From positions 8,356 to 72,355 of the forward strand of contig VZSF01009132.1 in assembly GCA_013398295.1 (NCBI GenBank): a stretch of DNA of 64,000 bases. Reading direction: 5' to 3'. The notes under the pieces are model-generated. The model was not told the DNA's origin. It saw only the letters and a program-made list of their open reading frames with translations, and searched no databases. This DNA comes from Chionis minor. Taxonomy: Eukaryota; Chordata; Aves; Charadriiformes; Chionididae. Below are positions 35,804-48,200 of this stretch, piece after piece. The first letter of the stretch is position 1, and every line of letters begins with the position of its first letter. The position numbers were made by a program, and so were the translations under genes.

Positions 35804-38382
35804 TGGAAGTAGTTTTGATTAGTGATTTTTCTGAAGCAGTACTTCTAGTAACTCAAATGTGTGTCACCTATCTAGGAATGAAAGCAACTTAAGATATGTG
35901 CAATCTGACTTTATTCTTTAAAGTACATATAAGGCTTGTGGAAAGTATTGGGATTCCACTTCAGAGATTTAAATCCTTATCTGCAAGGCAGATTCATGTT
36001 AGCCAAACATCTGAGAAGCCTTACCTCCATCTTTTACAAATGCTGATTCCCATATAAATAAATGGAAAGCTAGTAAACACCAGTAAATCCAAATAGACTC
36101 TTCTCAATTTTAGTTTCATCTGCTTGGCATAGTAAAATATTATTAAATCCACATGGCACATAATTCAGCTATCATTACATGAAAAAGCCAGTTTGCCTCA
36201 GGCTACTGGCTGTATTTCTTGAGCTGTGGTGTGGTTTGGGTTTTTTGTTAAGTAGCTCTTCATTTTACTAATGAGCATATCACTCTACTGCAACTTCAAG
36301 ATGCCATGGATGACTCAAAATTAAATTATTTTGGATATCGAGAAAGCATCTGTACAGCTTAAGGCAGGAAAGTATGAGATAGTTACGAAGAAATCCAGAG
36401 GGCATAATAAAGCAAAATGCATGTGCAGCCACTGGGTCTGCAAAACTCAAAATCTGCATAATTTGGAGATCTTAATCAGGAAGATAGTTTGCATACGTAG
36501 TTGCTTGTTCACCCATATAATGGTATGCCCATTAAAAAATAGTTTATTAAATAACATAAAGCACCAAAGCTTGCTAAGGTAGATCATGAACTGTGGGAAT
36601 GCTAAACATCATTCTCTATTGTAATACAGTTTACGTATCTGTCAGTGCTTTAAAAAAGGAGCCAAGCGATCAGCATAATCATCAACAACGACTACTCTGC
36701 TTTCTCCCCTAATGAGATCAGTTGATGGCTCCATGCTGTATGTGTTAAGAATTTTAATGAAATAATGACTATATTTAGTAATTACACTAAGTACTAACTT
36801 TTTTAGGAGTTGACAGGTTAAGCTGTGGAGAAAGTAGACAGCCCTCCCTGTAAGAGGCACCAAGGATAAATAGAGGAAATGTCACTTGCTGGCTTTGTTC
36901 TCCGAAAGACAGCAGCGGAGCACTTGGCATTCCCTTCTGCTGCTGTGCAACAAAACACTACTGAAATAGACCATCGTGGCACCTGGAAGGTGCTGTCAGT
37001 GTCAAATATGACTTGGCCCCAAACAGATTTGTTTCCCATGAGTTCAGCAAGTGTTCTTATTTGTGACTATGAGATAAAGTATTAAAGCAAATTATGAGAT
37101 ATAAAATGTGACCGAAGCTCTTCTGACTCAGCCAGGAAGAAAATGTTTCTACATCTCTGTCAAGGGATTGCTGTCCAAGTTCACACCGGCCCAGCTGTGC
37201 TCCTGAGAGATAAACAGTGTGTGCTTACTGCGAGTGCATTCCTCTAGCTGAGACACTAGGCTGATTTCTTTGTGTGTCTTCTGGTTATCTATTTAACAGA
37301 CAAAAACCAAGTTCGCCTCTGCCTACACAAGGCTGATACGCAGTTACATCCTGTGTCTAATTTAGAAAATGAAGCTGCAGAGGAAAAATTTTGCTTATAC
37401 TGAATTGGGGGAGGAGATACTGGTCAATTTCCCCTCACTCCCACTCTCAACTCAGACTGGTAGGAACTTTTTAAAAAAAAAAATCCAAATAATTGTTATT
37501 CTGCTCCTGATTTGGACTGGGCAATGTCTGGTGAAAATTTATGGCTTTAGATCTAGAAGAATTGAACTAGCTATCTAATTGGCAGCTGTCTACCTACTAA
37601 GAGAAACAGACTGGTTGTTCTTGCTGGCAGATTAAACTTCTTCAGCTGTATCCAAAAAAAGGAATCATGTCTGTTTGCTGATTCCTGGCAGTATTTCTCT
37701 CTTGCCTGAGCTTATCTCTGAGGAATAGTGGATCTGGATTTTTGTTTGCAAGAAAGCTGATATGTTTTTACTATGTTTTGTAAATCTTGGTATTGTAAGA
37801 CATTGTTTTATCACTGGCAACATCAACTGCTGCTTCTCTAGAAGGCTCTGATAAGTTAAAGATACCGTATTTTCTGTACAATTGAGGAAACTTGTTTCTC
37901 ATGTGACTTTTTAAAAGTGAGTATTATTTCAGTGGAAGATGCTGGATCTAACAGTAAGAGAAGTAGTTTTCTTTTTAACTCAAGATTATCTTCAATTGCT
38001 GTGGATTTCAGTGTTCTGAGTTACTCTTTCATTATGCTTCAGTATTTGCGGGTGTTCTGGTGTGGGCGATAGAGGTCTCTGACTTACACAGTCACAAAAA
38101 AAAGTCAATGTTCCTTTTGTGGTGTTTCATGTTACCAGTCAGTGTGAAAAATATAAGTGGCTGTAGCCTGCTCTGAGGGTTTCTCCAGGCTGAGGTTTTG
38201 ATATGTGTAAAAGAGGGGGAAAAAAGTTTAGCATGGCCTTTCGGACTTTTAAACTGATGCCAGATGTCTCTGTTGCTCTCTTGCCGAAGATATATAGACA
38301 GTTTATATTTTTGTGTGTGTATATGTATGTGTATAAAAATTTTTTTTTTTAGATTCTGTAGACTGAGTTATTTGGGAAGAAA

Positions 38383-38529
38383 ATGAAGAGTACTGCCAGG
38401 CCTTGGAGTGCAATGGCAAAGCAAGGGAGTCATGGAGTTGACAGAGGAAAACCGCTTTCCACCGCCTCAACAGGAATGAAGACATCCAAGTCCTCGACTT
38501 CGCTTGCCTTTGAATCTCGGCTCAGCAAG
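38383..38529 (+). CDS. SPECC1: SPECC1 first coding exon (canonical isoform)
   Basis: After the T-tract acceptor, a short 5'UTR with an in-frame TAG at 38359-38361 precedes ATG at 38383, which fixes the start. The 49 codons read [20 protein letters not shown], then [11 protein letters not shown] and [18 protein letters not shown]. The exon ends in phase 0 at AAG|GTACAG. The Ser/Thr-rich block [14 protein letters not shown] is almost identical to human SPECC1 from memory. The N-terminal third is less conserved. Confidence 0.93.
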
Positions 38530-39073
38530 GTACAGTAGGGACTGTGCAGGCACTAGAGTCTTGTACCAGGTTAAAGCTTTGGCTTAGTCCTGCAACATTG
38601 CTACACCCTGAGATGTGGGGTGGGCTTGACTGTTGTATTAAGCATAGTGAGATTATATTTGTGTTGCATATTAGGCTAATGCACATTTCTTGAAAGAGAT
38701 TTATTATTGGTTTTCCAGAATTCTTAAAAATCTGTGCCTCCCTTCAAGGCAAAATATATTAACAAGAGATATTACTTGCAGTGGAACAAAGAGTTTTTAT
38801 GAATCTTATCTTTCTATACAGAAATATTTCAAAAATAACAGAAACTTCTGTCAAAGTAGTGTTTTTAAGAAAATAGTTGTACACCTGAAATGTTGCTGCA
38901 TCTGTACCATTGCCACCAGCAAACAAAAATAACTTTATTGTCCAAATACAGACCAAAATACCAGTGATGAAAATAGACCATGGACTTCCTGGTTGTAACT
39001 GTTTCCAATAGTAAAGTTTAGTAAACAATACATAACATGGTACAGCATTTTAATCAAGACTTTAATCTAAACT

Positions 39074-39140
39074 TCATTAATTGTCACAGTTTCTCAAGTG
39101 AGGGAAAACGTCATTAATTGTCAGTTTCTCAAGTGAGGGA
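39074..39140. repeat. Tandem duplication, period 37 bp, about 1.8 copies
   Basis: TCATTAATTGTC followed by AGTTTCTCAAGTGAGGGA occurs at 39074-39105 and again at 39111-39140, the second copy lacking a two-base CA. A recent local duplication. Confidence 0.85.
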
Positions 39141-39805
39141 TTAATTAACTTGCTTTGTAGACTCCTAGATGCTCTGAGCAACTTATCAATAGGATATTTC
39201 AGGCTAGTGCCCCAGGCAGGTCTTGTTCATCATGTGCTGTATGGCTGAGGCAAGCATCTCTGAAGGAATCCTACCCAAGAGACTAGTCAGGAAATCTGAT
39301 ACAACTGATTTGCGTCTGCTGCTAAATGTAGAGGGGTTTCTTCCTAATTAGAGCCAATATCTTCAAATTGTTGACCATCTGCAAATGCAAGATCATTAAA
39401 GTGGTTTCCTTGAAGAAACCCGGCAGAAAAAGGCATCGTAGTTGCTGCTGTAGAAGAGGGCGCACTGAAGAAATTACTTTAGAGAGACTGCAGAAGTCTC
39501 TAAAGGTCAGAAAGTCAGGTTGTTCCATTCTGCTCCTAAAAGTCAGCTGACAAAATCTTTTGCCAGAAGGCAAAGCGTTAGCTGTTTGGTATCCTGGAGC
39601 AGATCAACACTTCAGCTATTGAAACTTACATTCTCATAGGGTCCAGGAAACCACAGACTCTGAGTCAGAGGAAGAGATGAAAGGGAGAAAAAATAGGAGC
39701 TGAGAGACTTCATTTTGTTTAAAGATTTTTTTATTTTTTTTAACATTCAGGAACTGCTAAATAGGGAGAGTGCTTGTTGTGTGCTCTATTTTCATTTAAC
39801 CCGAG

Positions 39806-39930
39806 CAGTGGTTTTCAGCCTGTGGTTCATGGACCCCCTGGGTGTCACAGGACAACTTTAAAGGAAGCAGATTTTGATTTGTGAAAACAGTTTAGGTGCC
39901 CACAAACTGAAAAGGGTAGAAAAAACACTG
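39806..39930. repeat. Short non-autonomous hAT (Charlie-like) DNA transposon remnant
   Basis: The left end CAGTGGTTTTCAGCC and the right end GAAAAAACACTG form imperfect terminal inverted repeats (10 of 12 match). CAGTGGTTYTCA-type ends are typical of hAT-Charlie elements. The right flank CTCTAAGG resembles their CTCTAGAG-type target, but the left flank is not an exact copy. Non-coding, 125 bp. Confidence 0.45.
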
Positions 39931-41358
39931 CTCTAAGGAGACTCTCCAGAGCTTTGGTCTTTTAAAATGCTTCACGTATTTTTGCTGAAATTAATTGGAG
40001 GCTGTCATTAGAGGTAGGTACATGGCTATTAGAGGAACACAAATGGGAAAGCAGCTGACCAGAGTTCTGAGATAAATTTCTACTTCTGCCTGTTGAAGCA
40101 ACATAATTTCAGTGTTTCTTCTTGAGTCTTAAGTTCATTGTGCTTGTGTTGCATGGATTTCTTGAGTACACAATTAGACTTGCCTTACCCTTGCTTTCTC
40201 ATGTCCAACAAGGCTTACTAAGTAAATTACAGTGATATCCACTAGTATGTTTTAAAAAAACCCCCACATACTATAAAATACCCTGTAAAGCAAAGAGTTT
40301 TCCTTCTTCCAAGCTTATGAATCGTTATCAGCTTAATCTTTAGAATTCTGCAGAATTCTGTTCTGAAAACCGATGTATTTCTGTGCTGTGCGTGATTTCC
40401 TTAGTGGTCGCCTGAACAAAATGCTTTCTTGTGAACACTTTTCAGTTTCTAGCACCCAGTAAAATAGTATTAGGTCCTGCCGTGAGATGATTTGTCATCT
40501 TTGCTCACTGCTTTTCAATAAACAAGGAGGGTAAATAACTGAAATCATATAATGTTTAAGATAAGGGATTTCCAATTGGTAACTGTGTTAAATCTTGCAC
40601 TGGCATCTCTTGTGTTTTACTGTGGCAGCCTGAGCTTCTCAGCTAAATGACTTCTAGATTTTTGGCTTGGTCTCCAGTATGTTCTTTGTTCATCTCAGAT
40701 GACTTTGTGGCCTCATAAACTAGGTTTGGTGACTCCTGTTTGGCAAACACAGGAAGGAACTGGCAGTTGCTTGCTATCGGGATCACTCAGAAGTCTCTTC
40801 CAAGGATCTGAGGTCACTGTTGGGGCAAAACTGCATGATCCTGAGTGGAGGGACAAGAACCAGCAGATCCTTTTGGGATCTTTTTGTGCCAGACAGATTA
40901 AGGGCCAGTTATTTGCTGGTTGGACCTACTCCGTGTGTCAGGCTCTGCAACTGGCACTTATCTCCACAGGCCCAACTACCAGACTAAATGTAAACCAGTG
41001 AGGAAATACGATGAATGCTGTTCAGAGCAAGATCTGAGAAGCCAGAGTTGCCAGTAACCTAGTCCTGTAAGCTATTTTCTCTCTGCCTTTCAATTGTTTG
41101 CTTATTTGAACAACCTTCCCCATTTTCACTCTTCACTATTGAAACAGTAGTGTCTCTTAACCTACTTCAGAAATATCTAGAATGCAAAACAAATTAAAAA
41201 ATTAATAAAAAACTTAGTATGGTTATCAAAGCAATAGTTCAGTTGGGTTACTTTATGGAAATGTTCCTTTTCTCCCAGGAACCTTGTGTTTTGAACTACT
41301 TAATGGGAATATTCAAGATTTTAATCTTCTGGTTGCTCACAAAATCTTGTTATTGCAG

Positions 41359-41494
41359 CTGAAGAGGGCGAGCAGCGATGACATGCTGACAAAACCAGGG
41401 GTGGCAGCAGCTTCTGGAGTCTCTAGACTGAAGAAGACCATTACAACAGGAGCGATTTCTGAGCTTGCTGAGAGTCGACTGAAGCCCAGCACAG
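41359..41494 (+). CDS. SPECC1: SPECC1 second coding exon
   Basis: Forty-five codons plus one base reading [40 protein letters not shown] and LKPST, with donor ACAG|GTAGAT. Human has LKRASSEDTLNKPGSTAASG here, from memory. LKRASSDD contains a basophilic-kinase type site (KRAS-S). Ends in phase 1, the same phase as the proposed alternative exon at 52288. Confidence 0.94.
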
Positions 41495-41639
41495 GTAGAT
41501 ACAGAGATTCCGGAAGACGGTCGGCTTTGTATGGAGTGTGCTGTGAGTGTCGCTCGGTTGTCTGAGATCCAAACTGAATTTTCCTCATCCCCTGCCTTGT
41601 AGCACAGCTATAACTTACCTGCTGTAATAACCAGCATAT

Positions 41640-41950
41640 AGGACGAGACGTGCCGTGCCCTGCGGCCTGGCCTTTCGCTGCATCCTACATCGAAAGAAAA
41701 AAGGGAGAAGCCGGGGGTTTCCTGGAGCCGTTGGCGGGGGAGCCCCGCCGGGACGCTGCGGCCACGCGGGGGCGCCAGCGGTCCGTGCGGGGCCGGCCCC
41801 GGGGGTCCCCAGCCCGCTGCCTCCCAGAGCCATAAATCGATTTAAAGCTTTCTTTTTTTGACGGTGTATCAATAGCGTTCTCTCTTCTCCCTCCGCTGAA
41901 CGAGCGGAGCGGTTGCTCTGCCGTTCTGGGACTCCGCAGAGACGCGAGAA
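41640..41950. promoter_or_regulatory. Small intronic CpG-rich island with an EGR/CTCF-like site
   Basis: CpG-rich stretch 150 bases after the SPECC1 exon in otherwise AT-rich intron. GCGGGGGCG at 41766-41774 matches the EGR1 consensus, and the surrounding CCACGCGGGGGCGCC is near the CTCF core. No coding exon seen. It may be an internal promoter or insulator; inference only. Confidence 0.4.
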
Positions 41951-42266
41951 GGAAGAGCCAGCCCGAGCATCTTCATATGTGGCTCGTGCTCCTAGCTACG
42001 GCGGGGCATGCTCTCTCCCAGCAGCTTGTTCCCACTGGCTTCAAATCCAAGCCCGTTTCTAAAGGCAGCGACACCATCTGCATACCAAGGGCTTCTGTGT
42101 AAACGCTCTGCTTTCCCCCCAGGAGCTCAGCAGACGCTTGCTTTTGTCTGCTCCCTGGTGGCATTTCTAAGGGAATGTGAGATCTTATTAAATTTGACCG
42201 TGACCTCCCCGTTTGCCTCTGAAGGGTTTGGCTGTGTAACAGAACAATGTTATTAACCAGAAAGGG

Positions 42267-42295
42267 ATTTTTTTTTTTGGGGGGGGGGGGGGGGN
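42267..42295. repeat. Poly-T/poly-G run ending in a single N
   Basis: About eleven T followed by about sixteen G and one N at 42295. The assembly likely failed in the G run, so its length is unreliable. Confidence 0.85.
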
Positions 42296-45200
42296 GTATT
42301 CTTCCCCCCATTCCTGAAAGAAAATGATGCACCTTGTAACAGCATAAGTGCTTCACAGTAACTCAAAGACAGATCCTGTTCTGCAGTTAATTGGTGTATA
42401 AATCCTCAAATTTAATAGTGACTAGTCTTATCCAAAGGCATTTCAGATTCAGCAGCCAATAAAGAGGCATGATGCTGGCAAAAGATGCTTGGGAGGAGTA
42501 ACGTGGGGAGAAGAAAACCTGTACAGATGATGCTGCATAAGATCCTGGGAACGCAGCCAGGGAAACAGCACTGCAGGGAGTCCAGAATGTAACACACATG
42601 TCAGATACAAAAAAAACCCCTAGCACTGGAATAGAGAGCCCCCTTCTGCATGCATTTATAATAACTGGGATAGGAGGGATAAGATTTATGATAACCGCTT
42701 TAAATACAAAGGGTAAAATGGTTTATGGAAGTCAAGTTACATCTGGGTATTGTTTTGCCAATTTAAATTACATCATGAGGTCTGATCTCATATATTGCTT
42801 TGCATTAGCAGTTGTAGAAGTATGAATGGGATATTAGTGCTGTTAAAAGAAACCAAGTGAGGAGCTTTATATATTGTGTAGATAAACACTAAGAATGTAT
42901 GTGCTACCCCTCTAAAATTCCTCTTAACCTAGAGAGAGCCATCCTGTGTCTTACAGGGATATTATAGGTATGTATTCAAAAAGACCTGTTTTTTGCATAT
43001 CTTAGTTTTCACAGTGGTTCAGTAGTCCAAAAGGGTGCTTGAAAATCTAGCTACATTCTGAGAATGTGTCGCTATTGTGGCCACTGAAAGGTGCTAGGTA
43101 TTAGGAAGTAATGTTACAGAGCTGGTTGATACTTTCAGATTGTCACATTATGAAAAACAATAATAGGCATATTGTAATTCTAAGAGGAAAATTAAAAATT
43201 GGTTATGACAAAGGGCACAACATCTTCCTGGGAAGATTAAGTAGAAAAGGAAGGAACATTTTTCAGCCACTATATTTTTTTGAAATGGCATCCCAAATAG
43301 TCTCTGGTTGTGATCAAGACTGCATTGCAATGCTAACTGACTGGGAAGCTAATCCAAATGAGAATGTTCCTATAGCTGGGAAATGCAGGTGTTTGCGTAC
43401 GTCACCAACTGTGTTGTCTTGAAATTTTGTTCTGACACCACTTTCTTTGGCTTCTTTGATTGCCTTCATCAGTTCTGCATTTTTCTTTCATGTCTTAATG
43501 GCAGACATCATGTCTTCCCCCTCCTTGCTTGTTTGTGCTTTTTAGCTTGGGCTTTCTTTGTCTGTTTTTCAAGTGATTTGATTATTTTACTGAAATGGTA
43601 TTATATTAGTTCCAGCTACGCTCTGGTGGTACTCAGTTGGTACTATAGTATTGTGTAAGAGAAATTGAAAGAAATAAGGTATGGAAATAAAAAAAAGCAG
43701 CTTAGGTTTCTTTCTTCTTCGGGTGTGACCGTCCAACATTTGTGTGTTAACCGTGAACAATAGCACATGTTCCAAATGCTGCAGATAACAAATAATTGAC
43801 ATCAAGATCGCTTGTTTAAATAGGCTTGTTTGTATGCTGCCCTTGGTGGAGTTTAAGTTATTAATTCTAGACTTTTGGTGACACAACAACCCCCGTCTGC
43901 CTTCTTGGAAGCTAATGCAGTAAATCATAAGCAACTTAAAGGGAGATGCGGCCAATCTCACGCATCCATTCTTGGCAAGTGGAGTTGAGCAAGGGGAACT
44001 GGAGACAGATTTTGGCTGGAATTTCTGTGCTGTGATGTTTGGCTTTGTAACTGCTTGGCAGTTTTGAAATCCCAAGTAATGGGAAATAACACGCAGGGAG
44101 AAATAAATGTCTTGGTTTCAGCTTCCTTATCCACAGTGTTATGTCTTTGCATTTACTGTCCTGAAGTAGCAATTTGATTTTGTGTTAAAACCAAACTTGC
44201 AGAGCTCTTGCATTGCTTTTAATGTTTCCTTAGATGAAAAAGTGCTGGAAAAATTGCAAAACAGAAGTAAGAAGTCACTGATCTTGAAAAATGTTTATTT
44301 TAATGCATGCACTTGTAAAGCCATCTGATCTGTGAAGCCATATTAGTAAAGAAATTATTTTAAAATGTTTGGAGACATTTATATCTTCATTAAAACTAGG
44401 ACTGTCTTTTTCTTAAGGTTCAAGATTGTATGAAAAAGGTGATTTTTCAGATTCTGATCTTTCAAGGCAAGCAAGCCAAATAACCTCTAATAGTGCTATT
44501 TTACTGAGAATTTCAAAGCTGCTTATGTGCTCATATACTTGTCATGTAGAACGTTGCATGGCAGTACTGGTATGCCAATGGAAAACTTGGGGTTCAGACA
44601 GGTGAGATTGCTTTTTCAGTGGGTCCCTTAGAATTCATTCCAAATCCGTGCTCTTAGTTCTGTCACTCATACTCTACAAATTCCCAACTCAAGCACTTTC
44701 TGAAGATTTCCCTCAAGGCTGCCTAGTTTAATCATGTTCGCGCGCTTCCTTGCTGTTATTTTAGTGCCAGCAGCTATTATCTGTCAGGTTTGACAGGAAC
44801 AAAAAAAAAGTAAAGTCTTATGCTGGACATTAGAAGAGAGATACAGCCAGGACGTGTGGCTGGGCTGAGCTGTGAGCACGTAATCTCAAAGCATTCAGAG
44901 CACTTCAGGCATCCCCATTTCTCAAATATATTGATTTTTATATCAAGCTCTGCCAGCTAGAATATGAAGTATCAGTTATCCTTGAAATGTAAGTAACAGA
45001 TAGCTGTACCTGTTTTCTCAGGCTGCTTCATCAGCTTATTTCTTTATTCTGAAGTAAAGTCTAAATCTATATAGATCTAGTGAATTCGCGTTTGAAACAG
45101 TAGGAAGCTGTCGATAACAATGTTATAATCACCTGACTTACTACTTGGAGAAATCCTGGGTATTTTACTGACAAGCTCGGGATCTTTCTAAAGCTCAAAC

Positions 45201-48200
45201 CATGTTAGAAGACAGGTACTATAACTTCACACAATGGGTGGGATTTGTTCTGTTGCTGAAGGCCAGGAGAAACCAAGATGCCAGCAGGAATGTGAGGAGT
45301 GTCATTCTGTGCTCCATCAGAAACGGCCATTTATTTTTATGCGTAAAATGGGAAAATCAATAATTGGCACACATTTTCAGCCAAAGCAACAAAAGCGTGT
45401 TGCTTTCTGCGCGTGCCTGCTGAATTGATTAAAACATCAATGGTTGGAGACGGTGCCAATGTAGAAGTGTAGAGGAGGCAAATGCAAAGATATTTAGAGT
45501 TTCTATTACCTTTTCCATTATCTCTTAGGCATCTAGCCTCGAGACTCTGAACTCTGCAGGTTACCTGGAGAAAAGCTACTAAGCCCAGAATGGAACGTTG
45601 CCAGCATTAGAACTGAAGCTGTACAAAGCATGCTGTTATAATAACCCTAGTAAATTAAATAGTAAAATACCAAGAAATCTGTCATAATCAGTGAAGGCCA
45701 TAGAAGGACCTGAAGATTACAGTCTGTGGAACAGTTTGGATTGAACAACGTTCAGCTCCAATAAGGAGGGCCTCCGTTTCAATGAGGTTTTGTGTGAATT
45801 GTCACTTGTATTCCTGCCCAATTGTCAAAGTTAAGGTCCCAATGACTAAATATGACACCTGTATATCATGGTTCCTTCCTAGTTCTAGTAGAGCACACAT
45901 CATTAGTCCATTTGTCCATCACTTTGTTTGCCATGCAGTTTATGTGAAAAGAAAAAGCTTGGTTTCCCTCTAAAACATAGATGCTCGTAGCTTCTCTGTG
46001 TTGGTAGTGATGATACTTGGAAAAGAGAGGCTTTATCTAAATAAGACTCACTGGCCTCTACCAGTGTTGGTGTTAGTGCTGGGAAAGTATGTGTCACTTG
46101 TGAAACCTGAACAAGTTCAGCTGTGGCTGATTTTAGAGGGGAGACTGGTGTATAGTTTTCTTGCACATATTACTCATTAGGTATGCTTCTTTCCTATCAA
46201 AATTGAAAATGTGGAAGACTACAGATTCCAGAGCTTTCTGCATGTTTATAGAATTGTGACTTCGAGATTCCTATTTGAGAGTAATATATGGAATTTATCA
46301 AATTTACTGTCTCTCTTCTTTCTGCCAACTTCTTTGCTTGGTGAGTGTTTGTCACTTTATCATCTGAAGTGAGCATTTAGGTTAATTTGAAGCTAATTCG
46401 GACCAGAAGCCTTCTCTACATGGTCAGAAAATTCAAGAAAAGTATTTTTCTTTAAAAAAAGCTTTCTTTAAAACAATCCTTGTGGAAAAAAAAACCCCTA
46501 ATTGACAGTTTAATTCTTCGTAAGATGCTAATGCACCCCAATTAGACCAGGAAAAAGGAAAGTGATTTCTTTTGAAGGACAGCTCTCTGACCTTGGGGCC
46601 CTTTTACTTTCCCATACATCAGTTTTTGACAAGCCCTGCTTTTTGTGATCTGTCACATCAAAGGGCTACTATAGGTTTGTAGCAAGGTTGCTGTACTTTG
46701 CATTCAGACTCGTTACTGTCTCATTTTTCTTGTGAAAGATAGAGACAAGTGTGAGAGACACTAATGAGATTGGTACGATCTGTTCCACAAGAATTCACTG
46801 GAAACCAAATGACTGATCTCATCTGGGGTTTCCCAGGCACAATAAATATGCTTTAAAACTTCATCTGGAAAGCTAGTTGCATTTTGCTACCCTTTCCTGG
46901 TACAAGATGCAGCTCTTGCATAATTATTCTTTCTTATCAAGAAAAACATGTTCTAGCTCCAGAACTGATATTAAAAAGGAAAGGAAGACTCAAAAGTTGC
47001 TTAGTCAAGATGTGATTCAAATAGGCAAGTAGTAATACAGGAATTTAACATGTGAAACAACGTGGAAATATATGTCTACCTTTAAATCCATAGTTCTACG
47101 TGTAGCTGGTTATGCGTAGTGACCTCTACACACACTTATACGTGTCTGCATGGTTGTTTGTAACCTGTTGGTGCAAATGTGAATTTGAACCTTAACCTCT
47201 CTGACATTACTTAGCAAAATAGTTCCTCTAGCTGTGATTTCCCTGGATGTCAAGTAATCAGACTGTTCCAGCACACTTTAGAAGGCTTCAGCCACTAACC
47301 TCTAAAGTGAAAGCTCAAGAATTGAGATAGATGAAATTTGGCATTCCAGATTTGGTTTATGGCAGCTACTTGTCAAGTTTCTCTTATTTCTTCTTACAAT
47401 GATTTTTTTCTTGTGATAGCCTGCATACTCAACGGGATATGTTAATTTTCTGATGCCTTTGCTGAAAGAAGTTCCTGTATGATGTTAGTTGCCATGTTAA
47501 ATTTTCACATTCCTCTAATCTCTGCTCTTTCTGTAACCTGTGGACAGCTCTACGTCTTAGAATGGCTTGGAATGGGCACTGCATGACTGTTCTTCAGGAT
47601 TCTTTTCCCCTTTAATGAGTATGTTACTCTAGGAGGATATTTTAATTGGAAAAGGCAGTTATTCCAGTAAGGCAGAAGGAGCTCAGTAGTTCTTTAATGA
47701 AAAAATAGCAGTGCTCTTATCATTAAGCTCTATCTGTTGGCTCGAGATCTCAGGCCCACGGTTCCTTGAACTAGAGAAATCTATTGACCGATGCTCTCTT
47801 CTTGTTCTGAAGGTGGCATATGAAGGTTGACTGATATAATTATTCTTTTGTTCTGTTGTTGGCTTTATTGTATGAACCTTCTTCCATAACTGGGAATGGA
47901 GTGAGAGAAACACGTTTTAGTGGCTGTTGGGATTTCTGATACCTGATCCTGTTAAGGATAAGAGTTTCTTTGAGAGCATTCACAGGCTGTCTACTGTCAT
48001 CTTGCATTATTAAACAAGTAAGAATTAACTTCTGCTGACAATGTTGTCTGCAGTATGTACCTTTTTTAGTTTTCTTGCTGCCCTAATCGGCGGCATAATT
48101 TACGTTTACTGCACTGAATCTGTATTAACACATTCTAAGATTTTTTGCGTGCAGCTTCTTGTTAAAACAAATCGGTGGGAGACCCTTTTCTCTGTTGTAT

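Larger units (their letters stand above)
16184..38352 (+). other. SPECC1: SPECC1 intron 1 (22 kb)
   Basis: AT-rich DNA in sharp contrast to the GC-rich ABR end. It contains MIR-like remnants (22.7, 29.5 and 33.8 kb), an A/C-rich tract (32.14 kb), poly-C/poly-T at 35.78 kb and a very AT-rich block near 17.94-18.05 kb. No other coding exon is recognised. The acceptor at 38341-38352 is a long T tract followed by AG. Confidence 0.75.
38530..41358 (+). other. SPECC1: SPECC1 intron between coding exons 1 and 2
   Basis: AT-rich intron carrying a short tandem duplication (39.07 kb) and a short hAT-like element (39.8 kb). Acceptor TTATTGCAG. Confidence 0.8.
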
